Source: Parietaria judaica
Taxonomy: Eukaryota; Streptophyta; Magnoliopsida; Rosales; Urticaceae
Reading direction: 5' to 3'
DNA: 64,000 nucleotides
NCBI GenBank assembly: GCA_954871525.1
Contig: OX940870.1
Span: 8,649,501-8,713,500, forward strand
Below, piece by piece: positions 11,127-22,994 of this stretch. The notes below the pieces were generated by a model, which worked only from the letters and a program-made list of their open reading frames with translations, was not told the DNA's origin and made no database searches. The position numbers were made by a program, and so were the translations under genes. The number at the start of each line of letters is the position of its first letter. The first letter of the stretch is position 1.

Positions 11127-11329
11127 CACAAGAATTAACGTGTGGGATACAAAATACAAGCAAAGTGCTTGGTATTTATAGGAGGATGTCAAACAAGTAA
11201 ATTACATATTTACCCTATCAAACTTGATGCTCAAGTTTATGTAATATTAAAATATTATTGCAAGTGGGTAAGTGCAAGTTGTAGATAGATCTTGCATCAA
11301 GCAAAGACAATCAAGGCTTAGTAGTCACA
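10989..11329 (-). repeat. Copia-B 3' LTR
   Basis: 341-bp LTR with TG...CA ends, similar to 20858-21206. It has a longer (TA)n tract (about 11089-11124) than its partner and lacks a short GAAGAGAGAACTGG-containing segment present in the 5' LTR. Confidence 0.88.
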
Positions 11330-13193
11330 TTCTCCTCCGTAAGCTTGACTTGGCTCGAGATTCTTCACACCGAGAAAATCTCGCATCTCCGCGAATTTGA
11401 CTCTTGCTAGGGCTTTGGTGAGTATGTATGCACATTGCTCTTTGGTGCTGACGAATTTCACGATGATCTCTCGTTTCTCCACACACTCGCGAATAAAGTG
11501 AAAGCGAGTTTCGATATGTTTGCTCCATCCATGAAACACTGTGTTTTTCATCAGTGCGATCGCGGACTTGTTGTCGACGTAGAGAGTCACTGGTTTTTGC
11601 TCGGCTCCGGTTACTTCGCTTAATAAGTTTCTCAACCACAACGCTTGACACGCCACTACGGTCGCTGCCATAAACTCAGCCTCACAAGACGATAAGGCTA
11701 CAATTTTATGCTTTTGTGACTGCCAAGTGATCAAATTCCCGTTAAGGTAAAATGCCATACCTCCGGTACTTTTCCTGTTATCAATGTCACAGGCTAGGTC
11801 ATTGTCGGTAAAACCAACCAGTTCTTCAGTTCCATTTCCTCTTTCGCACTGAATCCCGTAGCTCGTTGTTCCCTTCACGTAACGAAGGATGTGCTTCACA
11901 ACCTGCTGGTGTAAACGAGTAGGCTTCTCCATGTGACGACACACCATGCCAACTTCATACGAGATGTCAGGTCGGGTGTGGGTTAGGAACCTGAGACACT
12001 CGACGACACGCCTGTACTCAGTGGGATCCACCGGGGTTCCTTTTGCGTCTTTCCCAAGCTTTAGTTTTGGTTCCATCGGATACTTACTCGGATTGCAGTC
12101 CGCCATCTTGAACTGCTTCTAAATTTTCTTCGCGTAGGCTGACTGCTTCAACGTGACGCATTCATTCTTCTGATCGACCTCGATGCCAAGGTAGTATGAG
12201 AGTAGTCCGAGGTCGCTCATATCGAACTCCTTCATCATTTAATTCTTGAATCCATCAATGCCTCCTACACTGGATCCAGCCACGATCAGGTCGTCGACGT
12301 ACACACCGACGATGAGGGCCTCGCCTCGATTATTCCTCGTGTAGACCGCTTGCTCCTGGGAGCACTTCTTGAAACCAAGACGCTTCATACTCTTGTCGAG
12401 TCGAGTGTTCCATGCACGTGGTGCCTGTCGCAATCCATAAAGAGGTTTTGACAGCTTGTACACTTTTTTCTCGGCGGTCTTTTCGGCGAAGCCTTCCGGC
12501 TGAGCAACGTAGAATTCTTCTTCCACTTCACCGTTCAGAAACGCTGATTTAACACTTAGGTGATGGATTTTCCAGCCTTGGTGAGCTGCGATGGCTAGGA
12601 TCAGCCTGACCGTGTCTAGTCTGGCTACTGGAGCGAAAACTTCCTCGAAGTCTACTCCCTAATTATGCACGTAGCCCTTTGCGACTAGCCTTTCTTTGAG
12701 CTTGAGGACTTTTCCTTCTGAGTCTTTATTGAGCTTGTAGACCCATTTCAGGCAGACCAATGGACTTATGACCTTTTGGAAGGTCGACTAGTTCCCATGT
12801 CTGATTCTTCTCAATGGACTCCAACTCTCGCTTCATCGCTTCTTGCCATTCCTTCTCGGTGGCTGCCTCGCGGTAGTTGGTTGGTTCCTCTTCACTAACT
12901 AGCAGGAGCTCCTCTGGGCTCAAATCAAGATCCCACGCTTCTTCGTAGATGTCGGATAGGGTACGGAAACCTCTTGGTCCGTCCTTGATCGACGAGTCTC
13001 CCGAGCTGGTTCCTCCCGAACTAGCTCTCATTGGGATCGGTGTGCTCATTCCTGATCCTGGGTTGGGCGAGCCTGGTGGTGAGCTATTTCCAGACGAACT
13101 GGTTTCCGTCGAGCTAGGCGTTGCTAGCCCATGGAACAGACTATCTCCCTCTCCATGCTCGACCGCTTCTTCCTCTTCGAGTATGAACTCCAC
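11330..13193 (-). pseudogene. Copia-B reverse transcriptase and RNase H, decayed
   Basis: On the - strand this encodes the integrase-RT linker ([30 protein letters not shown]), the RT core with LYGLRQAPRAWNTRL and the catalytic YVDDL motif, then RNase H with GFTDNDLACDIDNRKS, LSSCEAEFMAA and LYVDNKSAIAL. In-frame stops are seen near 12120, 12240 and 12661, and a frameshift near 12745 follows the motif that should read GLKWVYKLK. The RT and RNase H motifs are still recognisable, but no continuous protein could be made. Confidence 0.9.
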
Positions 13194-14304
13194 CGAGTTC
13201 TGTTTGGGTTCTCCGTTCTCGTCTCGCCACTCCTACTTTTTCTCCTCTTCAAACACGGTGTCTCTGCTTATATGCTCTTTTCCGCGTCGGGGGTCGTAGA
13301 GTCTGTGTGCCTTGCTCCCTTCTTAGGCGCCAAGGTACACCATTGGTTGAATCCGATCATCGCGCTTTTTGAGGATTGGTCCCACAATCTTCACATGTGT
13401 GGTGCATCCAAACACCTTCAAATGCTCCAGATGAGGTTTTTTCCCTTTTCCATGATTTATAAGGGGTGCGCTCGCCTAGCGCCTTTGTCGGTAGACGGTT
13501 CAGCAAGTAGAGCGCGTGTCGTACTGCTTCTCCCCAGAACCTCGCCGGGACTTGCATGCTTTTCTGCAAACTCATTGCAGGTGTCCATGACAGTCCGGTT
13601 TCTTCTCTCCACCACACCGTTCTGCTGTAGCGTGTATGGTGCGGTGAGGTGTCGCTCTACATCTTCTTCTCCGCAGTACTCCGCAAAACACTGAGACTTG
13701 AACTCGTCTCCTCGATCTTTTCACAGGGTCTTCAGTCTATGTCTTGACTGGTTTTCCACGAGCCTCTTAAACTTCTTGAAGACTTCAAAGGCTCCACTCT
13801 TCTCCTTGAGCGTATAAACCCACATCCAACGGCTGTAATCATCAACAAGTAAAAAGAAGTACTTGTTTCCGGCTAGGGTAGCCGGGGTGACTAGAAAACA
13901 CATCAGCGTGCACCAGTTGGAGAGGTCGCTCTGCTCGGAACTTGGCCTTGATCGGAAATGACATTCTTGCCTGTTTCGCGACCATGCAACATTCACACAG
14001 CTGGCTTTGGTACCCCAAACTCCATCTTTTACTCTCCCATCATCTTGAGCGCGTAGAAGTTTACGTGCCCAAGTCGTGCGTGCCACAACCAAGCCGGGTC
14101 TGCTAAGGACGTCATTAAGCAGACAGGCTGGCCCGTCTCCAGGAGTATCTTGTACAATCTGTTCAGCGTTCTCTTCACCTTCATCAACATGGCGCCAATT
14201 TGGTTCCACATCTTCATGTATGAGCCGGCCATCACCACCGCGTTGCCGACCTCCGTCATCTAACCGAGACTGATGATCTTACTCTTCAGTTTCGGGATGT
14301 TGTA
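13194..14304 (-). pseudogene. Copia-B integrase, decayed
   Basis: Fragments on the - strand match a copia integrase: the zinc-binding start WLWHARLGHVNF and CECCMVAKQARM, PFPIKAKFRAERPLQLVHAD with the first catalytic Asp, a degraded VDDYSRWMWVY core, and the C-terminal part SMQVPARFWGEAVRHALYLL. Several frameshifts and stops separate these blocks. The upstream end is cut at 14304 by Copia-A; the protein frame resumes at 19547. Confidence 0.88.
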
Positions 14305-14667
14305 TGAAGGAGATAAACTTGAACTCTGACATTATCCTAGCAAGTTGCAACTTTGCTTAGATAAGTGGTGACGTTTTTTTTCTTGCTTGGCTATCAAGTA
14401 TGGGCATTATAGTAATTTTAGTGGATTTTCTCTAGCTATAAAAGGGCAGCAAGTAGTTGTATCAATTCACTCCAGCAATACAATATAATTCGACACCTCT
14501 CTCACTAAAATCTCCTTGCTTTATAAAGAGCACACTATTATATATATATATATATATATATTATTCATATACAAAAAGTGTGCTTGTGGCGTTTTCCTCG
14601 TGCAAAAGTGTTTATACTTATTTAAGTGTGCTTTGTGGCATAAGTTCCAAAATCTTTGGAACCAACA
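14305..14667 (+). repeat. Copia-A 5' LTR
   Basis: 363 bp with TG...CA ends. The likely promoter is CTATAAAAGGGCAGC near 14436-14450. A (TA)n tract lies near 14538-14562. The LTR is followed directly by the tRNA-Met primer-binding site. Confidence 0.95.
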
Positions 14668-14798
14668 TTTGGTATCAGAGCGGGGTTGTCGTTATTGTCA
14701 AGTCTCTTGAAATTCCTAGTATGCTCTGTGGTTGCGGTTCTGACTGATCTTCCACATCAGAAACGATTTCTTGAGATTTTACAGTGCGAGTTTCCTCT

Positions 14799-17700
14799 AT
14801 GCCGAAGTACATGGAGTCATCAAGCAAATCAACCGGAGGAAACGTTACGCTGCAGTACCCGATGCTCACGAAGAGCAACTACGCGGTGTGGGCGCTGAAG
14901 ATGCGAGTAAACCTGCAGGCTCAAGGAGTCTGGGAGGCTGTAGAAGGCGGAGATGTCGAAGCGCACAAGGATAGGATGGCTCTCGCCGCCATCTATCAGG
15001 GAGTTCCGGAAGATATCCTTCTCATGATCGGCGAGAAGGATTCCGCAAATAAGGCGTGGGAGACGTTGCGGACAATGAACATGGGCGCAGAACGCGTCAG
15101 AGAAGCCAAGGTTCAAACCTTAAAAAGCGAGTTCGAGGTTCTCCGTATGAGAGACGGTGAATCCGTGGACGAGTTCGCTATGAAGCTGTCATCTCTTGCA
15201 ACGGGTATCCGCTCACTAGGCGAACCGGTGGACGAGACCACCGTGGTCAAGAAATTCTTGAGATCTGTAACTCACAGATACATGCAGATCGTGACGTCGA
15301 TCGAGCAGTTTGGTGACCTCAAGACTATGTCAGCCGAGGAGGTTGTCGGTCGTCTAAAAGTCCACGAGGAGAGGCTTCGGGGCTATGGCGACAGAGACGA
15401 GGAGAAACACCTCCTGCTCACGTATGAAGAATGGAAGGCTAAGCAGAAATGGAACCAGCGAGAAGGTTCTTCTTCAAGCTCGTCGAGTCACAACGGATAC
15501 GGCAACGAGAGCCGTGGACGTGGCAGAGGCCGAGGTCGAGGACGTGGTCGCGACCAGCATGGTCAAGGAAGTAGCATTCACCTCCAAGACGGCGCCACCC
15601 GAAAGGACAAGAGCACAGTGAAGTGCTATAAATGTCAAAAGTATGGTCACTACGCAAATGAGTGTCATACTAAGAACCGCGACGAAGAAGCGAATCTGGT
15701 GAGATTCGATGACGACAAGCACGCACTTATGTTCGCCGAGGAGATGGTGGATTTAAGTAGCGACGAGCACGACGACCAGGATGTGGTCGACGAGACACAC
15801 GTCGAGCAGGAGCGCGTCGACGTAGTACTTGACGACCAGGTATCCACAGAGGAGGTACCTGACGACTAAGTACCGAGCCGAGTAGACGAGCTGATGATGG
15901 CAGAGAAGCCAAGCTCGACCAGGAAGAACGACGAGCAAACCAGGAAGGTGATGCTCAATGAAGATAAGGTTGTCGCCAACCTACTCGCAGATGACGAAGA
16001 GAAGGTCAATACCGACAATTGGTATTTAGACAATGGAGCCAACAACCACATGACTGGTCATCGAGCGAAGTTTGAAGAGCTCGACGAGAAGATCACAGGA
16101 AACATGAAGTTCGGCGATGGTTCTATCGTCGACATCAAAGGCAGAGGGTCCATCCTGTTCAAGTGCAAGAATGGGGACCAGCGCCTACTGACCGAAGTCT
16201 ACTACATACCGAAGCTGAAGAGTAACATCATCAGCTTAGGACAAATGACGGAGATCGGTCACACAGTGATCTTATCCGGAGAGTTCCTAAAAATGTGGAA
16301 CAACGACGGCGCACTATTGATGAAGGTGAAGAGATCACAGAGTCGATTGTACAAGATCAACCTGGTGGTAGATCAACCGATTTGTTTAATGGCGTCGATC
16401 TCAGACCCATCGTGGCTATGGCATGCGAGACTCGGGCACGTGAATTTTCACGCGCTTAAGATGATAGGCGACAAGGAGATGGCTTTTGGGGTTTCCAAGA
16501 TTGAACACCCCAACTAGCTATGCGAATGCTGCATGGTCACGAAACAGGCAAGAGTACCATTTCCAATCAAGGCCAAATTTCGAGCAGAGCGACCCCTTCA
16601 ACTGGTGCACGCTGACCTGTGTGGTCCAATCAGCCCAGCAACCCTAGCCGGCAACAAGTACTTCTTTTTACTTGTTGATGATTACAGCCGTTGGATGTGG
16701 GTTTATACGCTCAAGGAGAAGAGTGGAGCCTTTGAAGTCTTCAAGAAATTCAAGAGGCTCGTAGAGAACCAGTCAGGACATAGGCTGAAGACTTTGCGAA
16801 CAGACCGTGGAGGAGAGTTCACGTCTGAGAAGTTCGCCGAGTACTGCGGAGAAGAAGGTGTAGAGCGACACCTCACTGCACCATACACGCCCCAGCAGAA
16901 CGGCGTGGTGGAGAGACGGAATCGAACCGTCATGGACACTGCAAGGAGCTTGATGAAAAGCATGCAAGTCCCAGCAAACTTCTGGGGAGAAGCAGTACGT
17001 CACGCGGTTTACTTGCTGAACCGCTTGCCGACAAAGGCGCTAGGCGAACGCACCCCTTACCAAGCATGGAAAGGGAAGAAACCTCATCTGGAGCATTTAA
17101 AGGTGTTTGGGTGCACCGCACATGTGAAGACTGTTGACCAAATCTCAAAAAACTCGATGATCGGAGTCAGCCGATGGTGTACCTTGGCGCCGAGGAAGGG
17201 AGCAAGGCACACAGGTTTTACGACCCCCGACGCGGCAAACTGTATGTGAGCAGAGATGCCGTTTTCGAAGAGGAGAAGAAGTGGGTCTGGCGCGACGAGA
17301 ACGGAGAGCCTGAACAGAACTCGGTGGAGTTCATCCTCGAAGACGAAGAGGCGGTCGAGCAGGTTGAGGGAGAGAGTCCCTTCCAGGGGCTAGCAACGCC
17401 CAGCTCGATGGAAATCAATTCACCTGGAACCAGGTCACCACCAGGCTCGCCCAACCCAGGATCAGGAATGAGCACCCCGATCCCAATGATAGCTAGTTCG
17501 GGAGGAACCAGCTCGGGAGACTCATCAATCAAGGACGGACCAAGAGGGTTCCGTACCCTATCTGACGTCTACGAAGAAGCGCGGGAGCTTAATTTGAGCC
17601 CGGAGGAGCTCCTGCTAGTCAGTGAAGAGGAACCGACCAACTACCGTGAGGCAGCCACCGAGAAGGATTGGCAGGAAGCAATGAAGAGAAAACTGGAGTC

Positions 17701-19186
17701 CATTGAGAAGAATCAGACGTGGGAGCTTGTCGACCTTCCAAGAGATCACAAGTCCATTGGTCTGAAGTGGGTCTACAAGCTGAAGAAGGACTCAGAAGGC
17801 AACGTCCTCAAGCACAAGGCCAGACTGGTCGCAAAGGGCTACGTGCAGAAGCAGGGAGTAGACTTCGAGGAAGTTTTCACTCCAGTAGCCAGACTCGACA
17901 CAGTCAGGATGATCATAGCCCTTTCTGCTCACTGAGGCTGGAAAATCCACCACCTGGAGGTCAAATCGGCGTTCCTGAATGGTGAACTTGAAGAAGAAGT
18001 CTACGTTTCTCAGCCGGAAGGCTTCATCGACAAGACCGCAGAGCACAAGGTGTACAAGCTGTCAAAAGCTCTTTATGGGCTGCGCCAAGCACTTCGTGCA
18101 TGGAACACTCGACTCGACAGGAGTATGAAGAGTCTTGGCTTCAAGAAGTGTTCCCAGGAGCAGGTAGTCTACACAAGGAACTCAGGAGAGGAGGCCCTCA
18201 TCGTCGGTGTGTACGTGGACGACCTGATCGTGACAGGATCCAGTGCAAAAGCTATTGATGGATTCAAGAAGCAGATGATGAAGGAGTTCGAGATGAGCGA
18301 CCTCGGACTGCTCTCGTACTACCTCGGCATTGAGGTCGATCAGAAGAAGGATTTTGTCACACTGAAGCAGTCGGCTTACGCAATGAAAATTTTGAAGCAG
18401 TTCAAGATGGCGGACTGCAACCCGAGCAAGTATCCGATGGAGCCGAAGTTAAAACTCGGGAAAGATGCAGAAGGAACCCCAGTGGATCCCACGGAGTACA
18501 GGCGTGTTGTCGGGTGCCTCAGGTACTTAACCCATACCCGACCTGACATCTCACATGTCGTTGGCATGGTGAGTCGTCACATGGAGAAACCTACTGGTTT
18601 ACACCAGCAAGCTGTGAAACACATCCTTCGTTACGTGAAGGGAACGACAAGCTACGGGATCCAGTATGGAAGGGGAAATGAAGCTGAAGAACTGGTCGGT
18701 TTTACCGACAGTGATCTAGCAGGTGATATTGATAATAGAAAAAGTACCGGAGGGATGGCGTTTTATCTCAACGGAAATCTAATCACCTGGCAGTCACAAA
18801 AGCAGAAAATTGTGGCCTTATCGTCTTGTGAGGCCGAGTTCATGGCAGCGACCGGAGTGTCGTGTCAAGCATTGTGGCTCAGAAACTTATTGAGCGAAGT
18901 GACTGGAGCCCAGCAGAAGCCAGTAACTCTCTACGTGGACAACAAGTCCGCGATCGCACTAATGAAAAACCTGGTGTTTCATGGACGCAGCAAGCACATT
19001 GATACTCGCTTTCACTTTATTCGTGAGTGTGTGGAGAAGCGAGAGATCATCGTAGAGTTTGTCTGCACCAAAGAGCAACGAGCTGACATTCTCACCAAGG
19101 CCCTAGCAAGAGTCAAGTTCACAGAGATGCGAGATTTACTCGGCGTGAAAAACCCCGAATCAAGTCAAGTTTACGGGGGAGAATGA
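14799..19186 (+). pseudogene. Copia-A gag-pol polyprotein, recently broken
   Basis: Polyprotein of a Ty1/copia element. ATG 14799 (MPKYMESSS) is used because the longer frame from 14784 begins with GTG. Order of domains: gag with YPMLTKSNYAVWALKM; basic RGRGRGRGRGRD tract; zinc knuckle KCYKCQKYGHYANEC near 15623-15667; protease with WYLDNGANNHMTG, where Asn follows the catalytic Asp; pre-integrase HARLGH and CECC; integrase core with HADLCGP, LRTDRGGEF and VVERRNR; reverse transcriptase with YVDDLIVTG; RNase H with TDSDLAGD, LSSCEAEF and YVDNKSAIAL. Lesions are stops at 15867, 16515 and 17933 and a one-base loss near 17134. The first stop lies between gag and protease and could be a natural gag-pol boundary, but its copies in B and C do not settle this. 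The others look like decay. Confidence 0.93.
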
Positions 19187-19546
19187 AGGAGATAAACTTG
19201 AACTCTGACATTATCCTAGCAAGTTGCAACTTTGCTTAGATAAGTGGTGACGTTTTTTTTCTTGCTTGGCTATCAAGTATGGGCATTATAGTAATTTTAG
19301 TGGATTTTCTCTAGCTATAAAAGGGCAGCAAGTAGTTGTATCAAATCACTCCAGCAATACAATATAATTCGACACCTCTCTCACTAAAATCTCCTTGCTT
19401 TATACAGAGCACACTATTTATTATATATATATATATATATTATTCATATACAAAAAGTGTGCTTGTGGCGTTTTCCTCGTGCAAAAGTGTTTATACTTAT
19501 TTAAGTGTGCTTTGTGGCATAAGTTCCAAAATATTTGGAACCAACA
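19184..19546 (+). repeat. Copia-A 3' LTR
   Basis: 363 bp, nearly identical to 14305-14667. It follows the purine tract at 19173-19183 and is followed by the target duplication TTGTA. Confidence 0.95.
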
Positions 19547-20857
19547 TTGTACACCTGGGTCAGTGGGCGTTGGTTTCCATTCTTGCGCTGGAATAGGATT
19601 GACCCTATGCCTTTGATTTCGACGATCGACTCATCGCTGAACTTCACGCTCCCTGTGATCTTTTCATCGAGCTCTTTAAATTTAGCTCGATCTCCCGTCA
19701 TGTGGTTGCTTGCACCATTGTCTAAATACCAAACGTCGGTATAGACATCCTTATCTCCGTCTACGGGGAGGTTCGCAATAACCTTGTCCTTGATAAGCAT
19801 GATCGTCTCTTCGGCCATATTCTCCGGGCAGGGCCTCTTCTCCGCCATTATCATCTCGGCCTCCGGGCACGACTTCACGTCGACTGGCTCATCCAGTTCG
19901 GTCTTCTTTTTGACCGGTTCTCGCCCGGGCTCAGCGTCGATCTCGCGTTCGACGCTCGTCTCCTCCTCTCTCCACATCCTCTCCTGCTGGGCGAACATCA
20001 GCATTTGCTCGTCTTCTTGGAATCTTGTCAGGTTCGCTTCGTCGGCGTGCTTCCTACTGCGGAATTCCGAAACATAGTGCCCAATCTTCTGAAAATCGTA
20101 GCACTTCACCGTGCTCTTGTCTCTTCGGGCCGTGGTGCCTTCCTGGCGGGGTGAGCTACTGCCGCGACCTTTCCTGTCACGACCTCGCCCTCGTCCTCGG
20201 CCTCTACCACTTGCTCGGATATCTCCGCCGTACCCGCCACAACTCGACAAGCTTGCAGAAGACTCAGCTCCATGATTCTTCTTCTGCTTGGCCACTCATT
20301 ATTCATGCATCAGGAGGAAGTGCTTCTCATCTTCATTCTTCACCGTGACGCCGCGCGTTGTGTGATTTATAGCAGCTCGTTCTCCAAGAGCTGTAGCCTC
20401 GCATCATTCTTCTTTGAGAAAAGCGTCACGAACGTCTCCCATGCTTCTTTTGGCGTCTTGTCGTCCCGAATGTGCTCCAATATCTCTTCTTCAACGGTGG
20501 TCTTTAAGGCAAACATCGCTTTGCCTGCTTTGATATTCCATTTCCGCAAGGTGCCATTAGCATCTTCCTACGGCGGCGTAGTTTTGCCTCCGCCGACGAC
20601 CTCTCATAGGCCGTTCCCTTGCAAATAGGACATCATGCATGTTGCCCATGTGTTGTAGTTATTGCTGTTGAGTTTCTTGATTCCTCCGCCAACTTGGAGA
20701 TCACCCATTATGTTGGCAGCATCTCGACACAAAAAAACTCACACAATAAAATATCAAGAAATTAGTTTTTGATGTGGAAGATCAGTCGGAACCGCAACCA
20801 CAGAGCATACTAAGACTTTCCTCACAACGACACCAACAACCTCGTTCTGGTACCAAA
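19547..20857 (-). pseudogene. Copia-B gag and protease region, decayed
   Basis: The - strand carries the gag start (GGIKKLNSNNYNTWATCMM near 20630-20710), a gag body with EILEHIRDDKTPKEAWETF, a basic GRGRGRGRDRKGRG tract, a damaged zinc knuckle (KCYDFQKIGHYVSEF, with both the second and last Cys replaced by Phe), and the protease/pre-integrase start WYLDNGASNHMTGDRAKF. Stops occur near 20350, 20570 and 20610. The frame stops at 19547, where Copia-A is inserted, and continues at 14304. The mutated zinc ligands show that decay is older than in Copia-A. Confidence 0.88.
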
Positions 20858-21206
20858 TGTTAGTTTCAAAGAAATTTGGAACTTTTGCCACGATTATTAA
20901 AACACCACACCACTCTGCCGACCATTTTCTTCTTGCAATGGAACACTTTGATTTAGTATATATATATATATTGCACAAGAATTAAGACGAAGAGAGAACT
21001 GGAGATGATTACTAATGTGTGGGATACAAAATACAAGCAAAGTACTTGGTATTTATAGGAGGATGTCAGACAAGGAAATTACATATTTATCCTATCAAAC
21101 TTGATGCTCAAGTTTATGTAATATTAAAATATTCTTGCAAGTGGGTAAGTGCAAGTTGTAGATAGACCTTGTATCAGGAAAAGCCAATCAAGGCTTAGTA
21201 GTCACA
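20858..21206 (-). repeat. Copia-B 5' LTR
   Basis: 349 bp with TG...CA ends, similar to 10989-11329. The primer-binding site is on its left side in window coordinates, which fixes this copy as the 5' LTR of a - strand element. Confidence 0.88.
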
Positions 21207-22638
21207 GTCACTCTACCCAGAACTTGGCCTTGATCGGAAATGGCATTCTTTCCTGTTTCTTGACCATGCATCATTCGCATAACTGGTCGGGGTGTTCAAT
21301 CTTGAGAAACCTAAAGGCCATCTTCTTATCTCCCATCATTTTTAGCGCTTAAAAAATTAATTGCCCAAGTCGTGCATGCCAATCCAATTCGAGTCTGTTA
21401 GGGACGTAAGTAAGCAGACGGGTTGGCCTGTCTCAAAGAGTATCTTGTAAAACCTATTTGGCATTCTCTTCACCTTCATAACAGGGCTCCACTCTGCTTC
21501 CATATCTTCAAGTACGAGCCAACCATTACCACTGTGTTGTCGACCTCCGTCATCTGACCGAGACTTATGATATTACTCTTTAGCTTTGGAATGTAGTATA
21601 CATGGGTCAACATGCGTTGGTCCACATTCTTGCACTGGAATAAGATGGACCCTCTGCCCCTGATTTCGACGATGTATTCATCGCCAAACTTCACGTTCAC
21701 TGTGATCTTCTCATTGAGTTTTCCAAACTTAGCTCGGTCTCCCGCTATGTGGTTGTTAGTGCCATTTTCTAAGTACCAAACATCGCTACAGACTTTATTT
21801 TCTCCATCTACGAGCACATTTGCAAAAACTTTATCCTCGATCAGGAACACCATCTTCTCCAAGCAGGGCTGCTCGGTGGTCATCATCTTTGAGATGGGCT
21901 TCGTCTCTGCTTCCAACAGCTCGTCTTCCGGGTCGATATTCTCTCTGACCGTTTCTCTCTCGGGCTTGGTGTCTCTCTTCTCTACGAGGCTTGTCTCCTC
22001 GTCTCTCCTGACTTCCACGTCGTCCTCTTGCTGGGCAAACATCAGCCTGGACTCGTCTTCATGGAATCTCGTAAGGTTCGCTTGCTTGTTGTGGTTCTTA
22101 TTGCGACACTCTGGTGCATAGTGCCCGAGCTTCTGACAAGCGTAGCACTTTACCGTGTTTTTGTCTCTTTGGGCCGTGATACCATCTTGACGGGGTAAAG
22201 TGCTGCCGCGACCTCGCCCCCTCCCTCGGTCTCTACCACGTGCTCTACTACCTCGTTGTACCTTCTACGTATCGACGAGCTTGAAGAAGACTAAGCTCCA
22301 TGATTATTCTACTTCTTGGCCGTCCATTCTTTATGCGTGACCTGAAGGTGTTTCTCCTCTTCTCTGTCGCCATAGCCCCAAAGCTTCTCCTCGTGGACTT
22401 TCAGACGACCGAAAATCTCCTCGACTAACATAGACTTGACGTCGCCGAATTGCTCAATCGACGTCACGATCTACATGTATCGGTGAGACTCATCTTATCC
22501 CTGCGTACTTCGACATCTCTGTCTTCTACTGCCCTCAAACGCTTTTCACCTATAGATTCACTCACATCTTTAACGCCCACACCGACTTTTTTCTCTTCGT
22601 CAGCATCGGGTAATGAGGTGTCACGTTTCCTTCCTTCT
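21207..22638 (-). pseudogene. Copia-C gag, protease and pre-integrase, decayed
   Basis: Read on the - strand from the gypsy-like insertion at 22639 to the Copia-B insertion at 21206. It begins with GNVTPHYPMLTK, which matches gag of Copia-A, passes through a damaged gag body, an intact zinc knuckle (CYACQKLGHYAPEC, near 22100-22150), an acidic linker and the protease/pre-integrase segment with WYLENGTNNHIAGDRAKF and YYIPKLKSNIISLGQMTE. The protease motif has lost its Asp (ENGT for DNGA). Several stops are present. The last codons (PFPIKAKF) join those at 10983. Confidence 0.87.
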
Positions 22639-22641
22639 TAG

Positions 22642-22961
22642 TGGAGCACAGACACTGAATCATGAAGCCACACAATCTCACGTGTCTTGCCAAATCATGC
22701 ATACTATTTTACTTACTATTATATCTACTTTGTGATATTGTTTTTTTAACGTGGTTTATTAGGTAATCAACGTATTTATTATGTTTCTTTTACTTTTGAT
22801 TCTGTTATAACTATTTAAGGAACATTAGTCATTTCTCTTTCTCTTTCCTTTATATATTGCTCGATAATTGCATGTAGAGACAATTTTTGACAATGAATGA
22901 AAAATTGATATTTTGATTAAGAGTGTTATTTCCGTTTTCCCTTTAATATTTTGAGTCTACA
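22642..22961 (+). repeat. LTR1 of the gypsy-like element
   Basis: 320-bp direct repeat of 23908-24232. Shared strings include TACTTACTATTATATCTACT and TATATATTGCTCGATAATTG. The two copies differ by several small indels and substitutions, so the element is of moderate age. Confidence 0.88.
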
Positions 22962-22994
22962 GCAGGTTGTATCAAAGCCATTCGATCTTGCACG

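Larger units (their letters stand above)
14305..19546 (+). mobile_element. Copia-A: youngest copia of the nest, + strand
   Basis: Complete Ty1/copia structure of 5242 bp with two 363-bp LTRs (14305-14667 and 19184-19546) that differ at only a handful of positions. It is flanked by the perfect duplication TTGTA (14300-14304 and 19547-19551). The primer-binding site TGGTATCAGAGC is at 14670-14681 and the polypurine tract ACGGGGGAGAA at 19173-19183. The gag-pol frame is nearly whole but has three stops and one frameshift. It is inserted in opposite orientation into the pre-integrase region of Copia-B. Confidence 0.95.
10989..21206 (-). mobile_element. Copia-B: decayed copia element inserted in Copia-C integrase
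   Basis: Ty1/copia element on the - strand with 5' LTR 20858-21206 and 3' LTR 10989-11329, flanked by GTCAC at 10984-10988 and 21207-21211. Primer-binding site TTTGGTACCAGA lies next to the 5' LTR (about 20847-20857), and the polypurine tract GGAGGAGAA lies at 11330-11338. It retains gag, protease, integrase, reverse transcriptase and RNase H, all broken by stops and frameshifts. It is interrupted at its pre-integrase region by Copia-A. It belongs to the same family as Copia-A and Copia-C. Confidence 0.9.

Noticed and set aside
14784..14798. Earlier start for Copia-A gag
   Set aside because: The codon at 14784 is GTG; the first ATG in frame is 14799, which also matches the layout of the related copies.
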